Assembly (NCBI GenBank): GCA_020722945.1
Contig: DYJV01000067.1
Location: 1 to 12,186, forward strand
Direction of reading: 5' to 3'
Length of the DNA stretch: 12,186 nucleotides
Source: Candidatus Methylomirabilis sp.
GTDB lineage: Bacteria > DYJV01
Shown: positions 4,440-12,186 of the stretch, piece after piece
Layout: each line of letters opens with the position of its first letter
How positions within the stretch are numbered: position 1 is the first letter of the stretch
Notes under the pieces: model-generated
Database searches by the model: none
The model's input: the letters and a program-made list of their open reading frames with translations, nothing else
Told to the model about the DNA's origin: nothing
Program-made: the position numbers and the translations under genes

Positions 4440-7298
4440 ATGTCTTTAAATCGTAGAGATTTTTTAAAGAGTTCTGCAGTAGCTAGTGCGGCTGCGGCTA
4501 TTGGTATGAATATTCCATCAAAACTTAAAGCTGATGCCCAAGAGGCTGAAGCGGGTTGGAGATGGGATAAAGCAGCTTGTAGATTCTGTGGTACAGGCTG
4601 TGGGATAATGATGGCAACTAAAAATGGGAAAATAGTCGCAGTAAAAGGCGACCCAGCAGCTCCAGTAAATAGAGGGCTTAACTGCATAAAAGGCTATTTT
4701 AATGCAAAAATAATGTATGGTGCAGATAGACTTAGAACCCCATTACTTAGAATGAATGACGCAGGAGAATTTGACAAAAAAGGTAAATTTACTCCAATTT
4801 CATGGGAACGAGCTTTTGATGAAATGGCTAAACATATGAAAATAGCATTAAAAGCAAGTGGGCCTGAAGGAGTGGGTGTTTTTGCGAGTGGACAATATAC
4901 CATCATGGAAGGTTATGCAGCTTCAAAAATGATGCGTGGTGGATTTCGTTCAAATGCATTTGACCCAAATGCTAGACACTGTATGGCAAGTGCAGTTACT
5001 GGATTTTATCAAACTTTTGGGATAGATGAACCAAGTGGGTGTTATGATGATATAGAACTTACAGATACTGTTGTTTCATGGGGTTCAAATATGGCAGAGA
5101 TGCACCCAATTTTATGGTCAAGGGTAACTGATAGAAAATTAAGTGACCCAGAAAAAGTTAAAATCGTTAGTATCCAAACCTATACCCATCGTACAAGTGA
5201 TATGGCAGATATTGAAATCATATTTACTCCAAATACTGACCTTGCTCTTTGGAATTATATTGCTCATGAGATAGTTTACAATCATCCTGAAGCTATTGAT
5301 TGGGATTTCGTCAACAAACACATTGTTTTTGCTTCGCAACCTGTAAATATTGGTTATGGACTTAGAAGGTCTGATGAAAAATCTATTAAAGACGGAAAAT
5401 ATAGCGATAAAGAGATGCAAACCATATCTAAAGAGATGTCTAAAGTTGTATCTGCAACAGAAGCTCCAGCACTCGCACCTTTTGGATATAAAGAAGGCGA
5501 TATCATGAAAAATGAAACGCCAATGGTTAACGATAAACCTAATGTTCTAAAACACTGGGAGATATCTTTTGAAGAGTATAAAAAATTCTTAGCACCTTAT
5601 ACGCTTGATTATGTTGCTAAAATTTCTAAAGGTAATCCTGATGAACCGATAGAAAAATTTAAAGAAAAACTCAAAGCATTAGCTGATTTATATATCGAGA
5701 AAGAGAGAAAAGTAGTCTCTTTTTGGACAATGGGAATGAATCAACATACTCGTGGAACTTGGGTAAATACACTTTCTTATAATGTTCACTTTTTACTTAA
5801 TAAACAAGCAAAACCAGGGAGTGGAGCATTTTCTCTTACAGGTCAACCATCGGCTTGTGGAACAGCTAGAGAAGTTGGAACTTTTACTCATAGATTACCT
5901 GCTGATATGATGGTCGATAATCCGAAACATAGAGAAATTACAGAAAAAGCATGGAATTTACCAGCTGGAACCATTAATCCAATTGGAAACCAACACATTA
6001 TGAAGATTCATAGAGACCTTGAAGATGGTTTCATGAAATTTGCATGGGTTAATGTTTGTAATCCATATCAAGATAGTGCAAGTGCTACGCATTGGATTAA
6101 AGCTGCTAGAGAAATGGATAATTTTATTGTAACAAGTGATGGTTATCCAGGCGTAAGTGCAAAAGTAAGTGACCTTGTTTTGCCATCTGCTATGATTTAT
6201 GAAAAATGGGGTGGATATGGTAATGCGGAAAGAAGAACACAACTTTGGAGACAACAAGTTTTACCAGTAGGGGATGCTATGAGTGATACTTGGCAATGGG
6301 TTGAGCTTAGTAAAAGATTTACCGTTAAAGATTTGTGGGGAGAATGGCCACTTAGAGGAAAAGATGAAAAAGGAAATCCCAATAAACTTCCTAGCGTTAT
6401 AGAACAAGCAAAAGCGATGGGTTACAACGAAAACACAACTATGTTTGAAATTCTTTTTGCCAATACAAAAGCAAAAAGTTATAAATTAGATAAAGAAGAC
6501 CCTATTCAAAAAGGCTATGATAATACAGAAGGCTTTGGAGATAGCCGAAATGTGGTAGGAAGTGATGGTAAAGTTTTTAAAGGTTATGGCTTTTTTATTC
6601 AAAAATATTTATTTGAAGAGTATGCAGCTTTTGGTAGAGGTCATGCCCACGATTTAGCAGATTTTGATACCTATCACAGAGTAAGAGGATTAAAATGGCC
6701 TGTTGTTGATGGTAAAGAGACTCAATGGAGATTTAATGCCAAATATGACCCTTATGCAAAAAAATATGGTGCAGAAACTGGTCATACAGAGTTTGCTTTT
6801 TATGGGAAAATTGCAAAAGAGTTAAAACAAGGAGATTTAAAAGGAATAACAGACCCAAAAGAGACAAAACCAAAACCTCTTACCAATAAAGCCAAAATAT
6901 TTGCTAGACCTTATATGGATCCACCTGAAATTCCAGATACAGAGTATCCAGTTTGGTTATGTACAGGTCGTGTATTGGAGCATTGGCATAGTGGAACAAT
7001 GACCATGAGAGTTCCAGAGCTTTATCGAGCAGTTCCAGAGGCATTATGCTATATGAATCCAAAAGACGCAGAGACTTATGGAGTAAAACAAGGTGAGCTT
7101 TGTTGGGTTGAAAGCAGAAGAGGAAAAGTTAAAGCTAGAGTAGAGACAAGAGGTAGAAATAGACCAAGCAGAGGTTTAGTTTTTGTTCCATGGTTTGATG
7201 AAAAAGTACTTATAAACAAAGTATCTCTTGATGCAACTTGTCCACAATCTAAACAAACAGATTATAAAAAATGTGCAGTAAAAATTTATAAAGTATAA
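4440..7298 (+). CDS. napA: Periplasmic nitrate reductase, catalytic subunit NapA
   Basis: NapA reduces nitrate to nitrite in the periplasm at a Mo-bis-molybdopterin guanine dinucleotide centre. The N-terminus is a Tat signal ([17 protein letters not shown]), so the folded, cofactor-loaded enzyme is exported. The [4Fe-4S] cluster is held by C47, C50, C54 and C82 (CRFCGTGC ... NCIKGYF, with the conserved Lys K84). The Mo ligand is C181 in [10 protein letters not shown]. The C-terminal molybdopterin-binding region with [17 protein letters not shown] (about 841-857) is intact. At 952 residues it is about 120 longer than E. coli NapA. Much of the excess sits near residues 305-420, a lysine/glutamate-rich insertion common to epsilonproteobacterial enzymes. 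The start is fixed by AAGGAGG six bases upstream and by the Tat motif. It is first in the operon, behind an FNR-type promoter, and 31 bases before napG. Confidence 0.97.
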   Translation: MSLNRRDFLKSSAVASAAAAIGMNIPSKLKADAQEAEAGWRWDKAACRFCGTGCGIMMATKNGKIVAVKGDPAAPVNRGLNCIKGYFNAKIMYGADRLRTPLLRMNDAGEFDKKGKFTPISWERAFDEMAKHMKIALKASGPEGVGVFASGQYTIMEGYAASKMMRGGFRSNAFDPNARHCMASAVTGFYQTFGIDEPSGCYDDIELTDTVVSWGSNMAEMHPILWSRVTDRKLSDPEKVKIVSIQTYTHRTSDMADIEIIFTPNTDLALWNYIAHEIVYNHPEAIDWDFVNKHIVFASQPVNIGYGLRRSDEKSIKDGKYSDKEMQTISKEMSKVVSATEAPALAPFGYKEGDIMKNETPMVNDKPNVLKHWEISFEEYKKFLAPYTLDYVAKISKGNPDEPIEKFKEKLKALADLYIEKERKVVSFWTMGMNQHTRGTWVNTLSYNVHFLLNKQAKPGSGAFSLTGQPSACGTAREVGTFTHRLPADMMVDNPKHREITEKAWNLPAGTINPIGNQHIMKIHRDLEDGFMKFAWVNVCNPYQDSASATHWIKAAREMDNFIVTSDGYPGVSAKVSDLVLPSAMIYEKWGGYGNAERRTQLWRQQVLPVGDAMSDTWQWVELSKRFTVKDLWGEWPLRGKDEKGNPNKLPSVIEQAKAMGYNENTTMFEILFANTKAKSYKLDKEDPIQKGYDNTEGFGDSRNVVGSDGKVFKGYGFFIQKYLFEEYAAFGRGHAHDLADFDTYHRVRGLKWPVVDGKETQWRFNAKYDPYAKKYGAETGHTEFAFYGKIAKELKQGDLKGITDPKETKPKPLTNKAKIFARPYMDPPEIPDTEYPVWLCTGRVLEHWHSGTMTMRVPELYRAVPEALCYMNPKDAETYGVKQGELCWVESRRGKVKARVETRGRNRPSRGLVFVPWFDEKVLINKVSLDATCPQSKQTDYKKCAVKIYKV

Positions 7299-7329
7299 AA
7301 TATGTACTTTGGATATATAAAGGGCGGAC

Positions 7330-8118
7330 ATGGAAAAGAACATAGATAGAAGAGATTTTTTTTTAAAAGTCTCAAGGTCTGTTGGATTGGCTACTCTTGG
7401 AGGATTAGTATGGAGTGCATATATTGATGAGGCAACCGCAAATAGTTTGATTTTGCGTCCACCTTCAGCATTACCTGAAGAGGATTTTTTGAAATCTTGT
7501 ATAAAGTGTGGTATGTGTGTTAGTGCGTGTCCTTATGATACCTTGATATTGGCAAAAGCTGGAGATAATAAACCTTTAGGAACGCCATATTTTGTACCAA
7601 GAGATATTCCATGTTATATGTGTCCTGAAATACCATGTGTACCTGTTTGTCCTAGTGGTGCTTTGGATGTTAGTCGTGTAAGTAACAATGGAAAATTGGA
7701 CATTAATAAAGCTAAAATGGGTGTTGCTGTGGTTGATAGTCAGAATTGTATTGCTTTTTGGGGAATACAATGTGACGCTTGTTATAGAGCTTGTCCTCTT
7801 TTAGGAGAGGCTATCGTGTTGGAGTATGCGAAAAATGAGAGAACAGGCAAACACGCTTTTTTAAAACCTGTCGTAAAAAATGATGTTTGTACGGGATGTG
7901 GACTTTGCGAAAAGGCTTGTGTCACACAAAAAGCATCTATTACGATACTACCTAGAGAGCTTGTAATGGGAGTGGCTGGAGATCATTATATCAAAGGGTG
8001 GGATAAAAATGATGAGAAGAGAGTTAAAAATGCTACCAGTGAAACGACAACAACAGATATCAGCAAAAGAGATGCTATTGACTCTTTAAATGATATGGAA
8101 GGATTATTAGATGAGTAA
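7330..8118 (+). CDS. napG: Ferredoxin-type quinol dehydrogenase component NapG
   Basis: NapG is a periplasmic iron-sulfur protein that, with NapH, carries electrons from menaquinol to NapB/NapA. In organisms without NapC, as here, it is the main route. The 262 residues begin with a Tat signal (DRRDFFLKVSRSVG...). Four [4Fe-4S] motifs are visible: C57/C60/C63/C67 (CIKCGMCVSACP), C95/C98/C103/C107 (CYMCPEIPCVPVCP), C140/C148/C151/C155 (long-spaced, CIAFWGIQCDACYRACP) and C187/C190/C193/C197 (CTGCGLCEKACV). The last motif lacks the usual Pro after the fourth Cys. The length fits the family, with a charged tail of about 50 residues. The stop overlaps the napH start by eight bases, which indicates coupled translation. 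Confidence 0.95.
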   Translation: MEKNIDRRDFFLKVSRSVGLATLGGLVWSAYIDEATANSLILRPPSALPEEDFLKSCIKCGMCVSACPYDTLILAKAGDNKPLGTPYFVPRDIPCYMCPEIPCVPVCPSGALDVSRVSNNGKLDINKAKMGVAVVDSQNCIAFWGIQCDACYRACPLLGEAIVLEYAKNERTGKHAFLKPVVKNDVCTGCGLCEKACVTQKASITILPRELVMGVAGDHYIKGWDKNDEKRVKNATSETTTTDISKRDAIDSLNDMEGLLDE

Positions 8119-8932
8119 TATTTTGTATAAAAATAGATTTTTAATAGCAAGAAGAGTAACCCAAATATCTATTATGCTACTTTATATTATTGCAAATATT
8201 TTTGGTATAAAAATATTAATTGGTAATTTGAGTTCATCACTACTATTGGGGCTTATACCACTCTCAGACCCATTTGTTGTTTTGCAAATGATTTTTGCTG
8301 GAGCTGTATTATCAATAGACATTATTATTGGTGCATTGATTATTACAACTTTTTATTTTATTGTTGGTGGTAGAGTCTTTTGTTCATGGGTTTGCCCTGT
8401 AAATATGATTACTGACTTGAGTAATTATACACGAAGAAAATTGGGTTTTGATAAAATCCAGAAAAAACAACCTGCATCAAGAAATATACGATATTGGGCA
8501 ATAGCACTCACAATGATAATATCTTATTTGTTAGGAGTTGGAGCATTTGAGTTTATATCTCCAATAGGAATGGTTCAAAGAGGAATTATTTTTGGATTGG
8601 GTTTTGGATTGGCTACGATAGTAGTAATATTCTTATTTGATTTATTTGTTTTAAAAAATGGTTGGTGTGGGCATATCTGCCCACTAGGAGGTTTTTATTC
8701 AATAGTTGGTAAATTTGGCTTAGTAAGAGTAGAACACAATGCTGATAAATGTACTCTATGTATGAAATGTAAAACAATATGTCCCGAAAATCAAGTACTT
8801 TTTATGATAGGTAAAGAGAGTAAACAAGTCTTGAGTGGAGAGTGTACAAATTGTGCTAGATGTATAGAAGTTTGTGATGATGATGCTCTTAATTTTTCAA
8901 TAAAAAAATTTTATGAGGAGAATATGAAATGA
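8111..8932 (+). CDS. napH: Membrane quinol dehydrogenase component NapH
   Basis: NapH is an inner-membrane protein that, with NapG, oxidises menaquinol. The 273 residues show four transmembrane segments (about 16-36, 56-85, 127-147, 155-180). The family's two CxxxCP motifs at membrane edges are present: CSWVCP (91-96) and CGHICP (186-191). The C-terminal cytoplasmic domain carries two [4Fe-4S] sites: C214/C217/C220/C224-P and C245/C248/C251/C255, the latter followed by Asp instead of Pro. The start overlaps the end of napG. The final codons contain GAGGAG (8915-8920), which is the ribosome binding site of napB, and the two genes share ATGA. Confidence 0.95.
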   Translation: MSNILYKNRFLIARRVTQISIMLLYIIANIFGIKILIGNLSSSLLLGLIPLSDPFVVLQMIFAGAVLSIDIIIGALIITTFYFIVGGRVFCSWVCPVNMITDLSNYTRRKLGFDKIQKKQPASRNIRYWAIALTMIISYLLGVGAFEFISPIGMVQRGIIFGLGFGLATIVVIFLFDLFVLKNGWCGHICPLGGFYSIVGKFGLVRVEHNADKCTLCMKCKTICPENQVLFMIGKESKQVLSGECTNCARCIEVCDDDALNFSIKKFYEENMK

Positions 8933-9570
8933 AAAAGTATAGAACAATGTACTTAGGAGTGATAGCAACAGTTATTTTTATGGGTGGATGTTTTGATGGA
9001 GATAATAAAGAGAGTAATTCATCTACTCCTAAAAATGGTGTAGAAGAGTCGAAAATGGGTCTTAGTAATTCTGAATTACTGGGAGATGGGGCCGCAGATT
9101 GGGAAAAAACTCAATATAATTCAGCAGCAGCGGGGACAAGTCAAAAATTCAATCGAGCATATCAAGATGCTCCTCCAATGATACCTCATAATGTTGACGG
9201 AATGATGGAGATAACTAAGGCAAGTAATATTTGTATTACTTGCCATATGCCAAATGTTGCACCAACTGTTAAAGCAACTCCTATTCCTCAATCTCACTTT
9301 ACGAACTTTAGACCAAAACATCAAATGCAAAATGGTGAATTCAAGAAAAGTGTAGATGAGGCAAATAATGAAGTATCAATTAACAAACAAGCTACTTTGG
9401 TTCCAGCTAGACACAATTGTACTGCTTGTCATGCACCACAAAGTGTAACAAAAAATATACCTAAAAATGACTTTCAGCCCGAATATACTTCAAAAGATGG
9501 AGCTTCTAAATCTTCATGGAGTGGTGATAAATTTACAGATGGTTTAAAAACTGTTGAAACAAGTAAATAA
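8929..9570 (+). CDS. napB: Periplasmic nitrate reductase diheme cytochrome NapB, apparent lipoprotein
   Basis: NapB is the diheme c-type cytochrome that hands electrons to NapA. Two heme attachment sites are present: CITCH (102-106) and CTACH (164-168). The probable distal ligands are H87 (MIPHNVDGM) and H123 (QSHFTNFRP), giving the bis-His hemes typical of NapB. The conserved AYQDAPPMIPH stretch precedes the first heme. The N-terminus is unusual: MKKYRT, a hydrophobic run, then FMGGC (17-21) resembling a lipobox, followed by a Ser/Asn/Asp-rich linker of about 25 residues. That predicts lipid anchoring at C21 rather than a free soluble protein as in E. coli. At 213 residues it is longer than the usual 150-180. 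It overlaps napH by ATGA and napF by 17 bases. Confidence 0.93.
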   Translation: MKKYRTMYLGVIATVIFMGGCFDGDNKESNSSTPKNGVEESKMGLSNSELLGDGAADWEKTQYNSAAAGTSQKFNRAYQDAPPMIPHNVDGMMEITKASNICITCHMPNVAPTVKATPIPQSHFTNFRPKHQMQNGEFKKSVDEANNEVSINKQATLVPARHNCTACHAPQSVTKNIPKNDFQPEYTSKDGASKSSWSGDKFTDGLKTVETSK

Positions 9571-10048
9571 AAGAAGAGAGCTATTTAATTCTATTTTCTC
9601 TATGTTTAACCCTAACAAAGTAGAAAATGAGATAATAGCAAGACCTCCATATTTTAAAAATATGGATGATTTATTTGATAATTGTCTTGATTGTAATGGT
9701 GAATGTGTAAATAGCTGTCCAGAAAATATTATTAAAATAGGAAAAGACAATTTACCATTTTTAGATTTTAAAAGTGGAGGGTGTACTTATTGTGATGAGT
9801 GCGTTAAAGGTTGCTCAAAAAAGATATTGAAACTTGAGTATAAATCAAATATAAAAGTTTCATTTCAAATCAATGAAGCAAATTGTTTAAGTCACAACCA
9901 AACAATTTGTTTTAGTTGTAAAGAGAGTTGTCCCTCAAATGCAATAAATTTTAAAGGACTCTTTAAAGCCCAAATCAAAAATGATTTATGTACCAATTGT
10001 GGTTTTTGCTTTGGCGTTTGTCCTTCAAATGCAATTTATAAAGTCTAA
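9554..10048 (+). CDS. napF: Cytoplasmic ferredoxin-like maturation protein NapF
   Basis: NapF is an iron-sulfur protein thought to act on cytoplasmic NapA precursor before Tat export. The 164 residues carry four cysteine clusters: C44/C47/C51/C55, C77/C80/C83/C87, C111/C119/C122/C126 and C146/C149/C152/C156. The N-terminal KRRELFNSIF matches the family's RR-containing start and is not a cleavable signal. The start is a TTG at 9554, inside napB. The first in-frame ATG (9602) would remove the conserved KRRELF segment, so the TTG is preferred. There is no good Shine-Dalgarno for it, so translation is probably coupled to napB. The gene ends 26 bases before napL, which has its own strong site. Confidence 0.9.
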   Translation: MKQVNKRRELFNSIFSMFNPNKVENEIIARPPYFKNMDDLFDNCLDCNGECVNSCPENIIKIGKDNLPFLDFKSGGCTYCDECVKGCSKKILKLEYKSNIKVSFQINEANCLSHNQTICFSCKESCPSNAINFKGLFKAQIKNDLCTNCGFCFGVCPSNAIYKV

Positions 10049-10074
10049 ATAGCCTAAAACAAAGGAGTTTTATT

Positions 10075-11031
10075 ATGTGGATACAAAGATTTATTATATT
10101 GCTACTTTTAACTACTTCTCTCTTTGCAAATAAAGATATCAAACCAAAAAAGATTTTTAATGCAAATGGAGATGTTGAAGATATGGTCTTTAATAACAAT
10201 CTTCTTTATGTTGGTACGACAAGTGGAGAGGTAAATCTTTTTACTTTAACCAATACTAAACCTATTTGGAGTATTAAAATTCCAAAAATCAAAGATTTTA
10301 CGCAAGAAACAATAAATGCTAAGATTTATTCGATTGATGCTTTATCTTTTGACTCTAAAATTCTATTTGTCTCAGAAGGTGTTGGGGGATATAGGGATGT
10401 ATGGTTATTTAATGGCAATAAATTAGAAAAAATAATTAGTTCAACTCAGAAACTATTTATTAAGAAAGCTAAATTTGTCAATCATTCTACAATATTATTA
10501 GGATTATTGAGCAATCAACATATCTTGTATGATTTCAAAAAGAAAAAAATACTTTACACTATACAGCCCACTACATCATCGTTTTCAAATTTTACTTTAA
10601 GTGAAGATAAAAAATTATTTGTTACTACCGATGAGAGTGGAGAAGTAAGAATTGTGAATACTCTAAATGGAAAAATTATTAAAGTTTTTAATCAAATAAA
10701 TCTTGATAGAGTTTTTTCTTTAGACTTTAAAAAAGGAGTTATCTTAACTGCTGGTCAAGATAGACGAGTTGGCGTTTACACTCAAACTGAACATTATGCC
10801 TTAAATTTTGAGTTTTTGATATACAGTGCATCCCTTAACCATAACGCTTCATTGGCAGGAATTGCCTATAATGAAAATAATGATATCGCTGTTTATAATT
10901 TACTTACGAAAAGTAAAATTTTTAATTTAATAGGCTCAAAATCAACCATTACTGCTATTCTTTTTTTAAAAGATAACGAAATTATCGCAAGTAGTGAAGA
11001 TAAAAAGATAAATCTTTGGAGTATAAAATGA
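10075..11031 (+). CDS. napL: NapL, secreted beta-propeller-like accessory protein
   Basis: NapL is found in the nap operons of campylobacterota; its exact role is unsettled, although it affects nitrate reductase activity in some species. The 318 residues begin with a Sec signal peptide (MWIQRFIILLLLTTSLFA, probable cleavage after A18). The mature part is made of WD40/quinoprotein-like blades with recurring motifs such as SGEVNLFTL (about residue 46), SGEVRIVNTLNGK (about 189), RRVGVYTQ (about 230) and a last blade ending SSEDKKINLWSIK. No heme or metal motif is visible. AAAGGAG at 10061-10067 gives it an independent, strong ribosome binding site. The stop overlaps the napD start by ATGA. Identity rests on fold plus operon position. 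Confidence 0.85.
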   Translation: MWIQRFIILLLLTTSLFANKDIKPKKIFNANGDVEDMVFNNNLLYVGTTSGEVNLFTLTNTKPIWSIKIPKIKDFTQETINAKIYSIDALSFDSKILFVSEGVGGYRDVWLFNGNKLEKIISSTQKLFIKKAKFVNHSTILLGLLSNQHILYDFKKKKILYTIQPTTSSFSNFTLSEDKKLFVTTDESGEVRIVNTLNGKIIKVFNQINLDRVFSLDFKKGVILTAGQDRRVGVYTQTEHYALNFEFLIYSASLNHNASLAGIAYNENNDIAVYNLLTKSKIFNLIGSKSTITAILFLKDNEIIASSEDKKINLWSIK

Positions 11032-11417
11032 ATATATCAAGTATTGTAGTGAAAACTTTACCCATTTATTTGGATGAGGTTTTAGGAAATATAAAAAAAT
11101 GTGAAGTGTGTGATTATCATTTACACGATGATATGGGTAGGATTATTATCACAATTGAAGGCGATGGAGTAAAAGAAGAACTTTTAAAGCTTCAAGTAAT
11201 CGAAGCTATTCCAAATGTTTTGAGTGCAGAGATGCAAATGTCTTATAGTGAAGATGAATTAGATGAGCAGATAAAGATTTTGAATGATTCATCAATTGTC
11301 CCAAATATTTTGCAAAATAATATTACAGACCCATCAAATATCCCTTATAATGGAGATTTAAAAAATAAAGATTTACTCTCTTTTATTGATGAATTTGATA
11401 AGAAGAAGCCACTATGA
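11028..11417 (+). CDS. napD: NapD, chaperone for the NapA Tat signal peptide
   Basis: NapD is a small cytoplasmic ferredoxin-fold protein that binds the NapA twin-arginine signal and holds back export until the cofactor is inserted. The start is the ATG at 11028 (MNISSIVVKTLP), not the upstream in-frame TTG at 11016. GGAG at 11018-11021 is well spaced for the ATG, and the family begins with this strand. Residues 1-80 show the expected pattern: SSIVVKTLP, CEVCDYHLHDDMGRIIITIEG and the final strand NVLSAEMQMSYSED. The 129-residue length exceeds the E. coli protein (about 87) because of a C-terminal tail of about 45 residues, polar and Asn/Asp/Lys-rich. It overlaps napL (ATGA) and the following PAS gene (ATGA). 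Confidence 0.87.
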   Translation: MNISSIVVKTLPIYLDEVLGNIKKCEVCDYHLHDDMGRIIITIEGDGVKEELLKLQVIEAIPNVLSAEMQMSYSEDELDEQIKILNDSSIVPNILQNNITDPSNIPYNGDLKNKDLLSFIDEFDKKKPL

Positions 11418-11884
11418 GATATGATAAAAGTGAATTTTTAATACAAACTATTGTTCCTGAAGATGAGATTATTATATCAAGAACAGATTTAAATGGGATT
11501 ATTACTTATGCAAATGAAACTTTTGCTCAAATATCTGGTTATCAAGTAGAAGAGTTGATAGGAAAATCACATAATATTTTAAGGCATCCAGATATGCCAA
11601 AAATTCTTTTTGAGCATATGTGGAAAACCCTAAAAAGTGGGAAAATGTGGCAAGGATATGTAAAAAATATGCGAAAAGATGGTGGATACTATTGGGTTTA
11701 TGCTGAAGTATCTGGAGTATATAAAGAGAATATCTTAGTTGAATACAAGTCTATGCGTTCTCCAGTTTCTCTTGAAGTTATTGAAAAAATGCAAAAAGCA
11801 TACGATAAAATAAAACTTAAACAAAAAGATAAAATCAGAGTTATACAATATCTATCTTATGATGAATATTTAGAAATAACATAA
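11414..11884 (+). CDS. Single-PAS-domain protein (Aer-type), coupled to napD
   Basis: This 156-residue soluble protein consists of one PAS domain (about residues 15-115) and a helical, lysine-rich tail. It contains the hallmarks of Aer/PAS_3-type sensors: SRTDLNGIITYANETFAQIS, GYQVEELIGKSHNILRHPDMP, MWKTLKSGKMWQGYVKN and RKDGGYYWVYAEV. In Aer this pocket holds FAD and senses redox state, so FAD or heme binding is plausible. No HAMP, methyl-accepting, kinase or cyclase domain is attached, so it would have to signal through a partner. The ATGA overlap with napD implies coproduction with the nitrate reductase. The next gene, 17 bases on, is a Crp/Fnr-type regulator. A redox or nitrate-respiration sensing role is inferred from context only. 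Confidence 0.8.
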   Translation: MRYDKSEFLIQTIVPEDEIIISRTDLNGIITYANETFAQISGYQVEELIGKSHNILRHPDMPKILFEHMWKTLKSGKMWQGYVKNMRKDGGYYWVYAEVSGVYKENILVEYKSMRSPVSLEVIEKMQKAYDKIKLKQKDKIRVIQYLSYDEYLEIT

Positions 11885-11901
11885 ATTGATGATGGATTTC
11901 T

Positions 11902-12186
11902 ATGGATAGCATTAAAGAGTATCTTTTAAAACAGAGTCTATTTGAGGGATTAAATAGTGAAGAGATAGAACTACTTTGCAACTCATCTATCTTAAAAAAA
12001 TATTATGTTGGTAATATTTTATTTTACGAAAAAGAAGAACAACATAGTATTTATTATTTAGTCCAAGGTGAACTCAAAGTTTATAAAGTAAATAGGATAG
12101 ATAACGAAATATTTCTTTATAATCTATTTAATGGCACTTTAATCTCAGAAATTACTGACTTAGATGGAAGTATTAAATGTTTTGCT
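11902..12186 (+). CDS. Crp/Fnr-family transcriptional regulator, N-terminal part
   Basis: The 95 visible residues match the cyclic-nucleotide-binding-like beta-roll of Crp/Fnr regulators: LKQSLFEGLNSEEIELLCNS, a beta-roll core with the turn IYYLVQGELKVYKV, then NEIFLYNLFNGTLISEIT. The helix-turn-helix domain lies outside the window. No Fnr-type N-terminal cysteine cluster is visible; the only cysteines so far are C26 and C93. It is therefore not an oxygen-sensing [4Fe-4S] Fnr by sequence and more likely belongs to the Crp, NssR or Dnr-like branch. The ATG at 11902 lies 17 bases after the PAS gene; upstream ATGs at 11889 and 11892 are in a frame that stops at once. The ribosome binding site is weak (GGA). 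As the last visible gene after nap, it is a candidate activator of the FNR-type boxes in this window. Confidence 0.82.
   Translation, partial: MDSIKEYLLKQSLFEGLNSEEIELLCNSSILKKYYVGNILFYEKEEQHSIYYLVQGELKVYKVNRIDNEIFLYNLFNGTLISEITDLDGSIKCFA

Noticed and set aside
4370-7770. Minus-strand open frames of 60-105 codons inside napA and napG
   Set aside because: They are antisense to strongly conserved coding sequence, have no ribosome binding sites and show no recognisable domains.
11016-11027. TTG at 11016 as the napD start
   Set aside because: GGAG at 11018-11021 is ideally placed for the ATG at 11028, and the NapD fold begins there.

Overview
This AT-rich window comes from a campylobacterotal (epsilonproteobacterial) bacterium. 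The main evidence is the periplasmic nitrate reductase operon in the order napA-napG-napH-napB-napF-napL-napD, which has no napC and carries napL. That order is characteristic of the group (Wolinella, Sulfurimonas and Arcobacter types). The low GC, AAGGAGG-type ribosome binding sites and 4-base ATGA overlaps agree. I cannot fix the genus from sequence alone.

Layout. (1) 1-807, minus strand: the 5' part of an IS3-family insertion sequence whose transposase runs off the left edge as one uninterrupted frame. (2) 871-2862, plus strand: a three-gene operon behind a perfect FNR-type box. It encodes a DUF2249/TusA-like small protein, a polytopic membrane protein resembling heme-copper oxidase subunit I or NnrS, and a DUF59/MIP18-type iron-sulfur assembly protein. 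(3) 2863-4359: an accessory patch containing a decayed gene start, a leftward FNR-type promoter and a complete plasmid-type replication module. The module has a Rep_3 initiator gene on the minus strand, its sigma-70-like promoter overlapped by an inverted iteron half, and a run of 22-bp iterons. A 21-bp inverted repeat with 20/21 identity brackets the module, and each copy contains an FNR-type box. (4) 4360-11417, plus strand: the nap operon, started by the right-hand copy of that repeat. (5) 11414-12186: a small PAS protein translationally coupled to napD, then the start of a Crp/Fnr-family regulator cut by the right edge.

How it works together. NapA, the Mo-bisMGD catalytic subunit, and NapB, a diheme cytochrome that here looks like a lipoprotein, reduce nitrate in the periplasm. 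NapG and NapH pass electrons from menaquinol and replace NapC. NapF and NapD serve cytoplasmic maturation, and NapL is a secreted beta-propeller-like accessory protein. Three FNR-type boxes sit at almost the same distance, about -41.5, from a -10-like hexamer. They lie upstream of the DUF2249 operon, upstream of napA, and in a leftward promoter at 3081-3040. This suggests one oxygen- or NO-responsive Crp/Fnr regulon, possibly involving the regulator at the right edge.

The least ordinary part is 2863-4380: a plasmid-type origin between inverted copies of the nap promoter core, plus a possible FNR-driven small RNA firing leftward.
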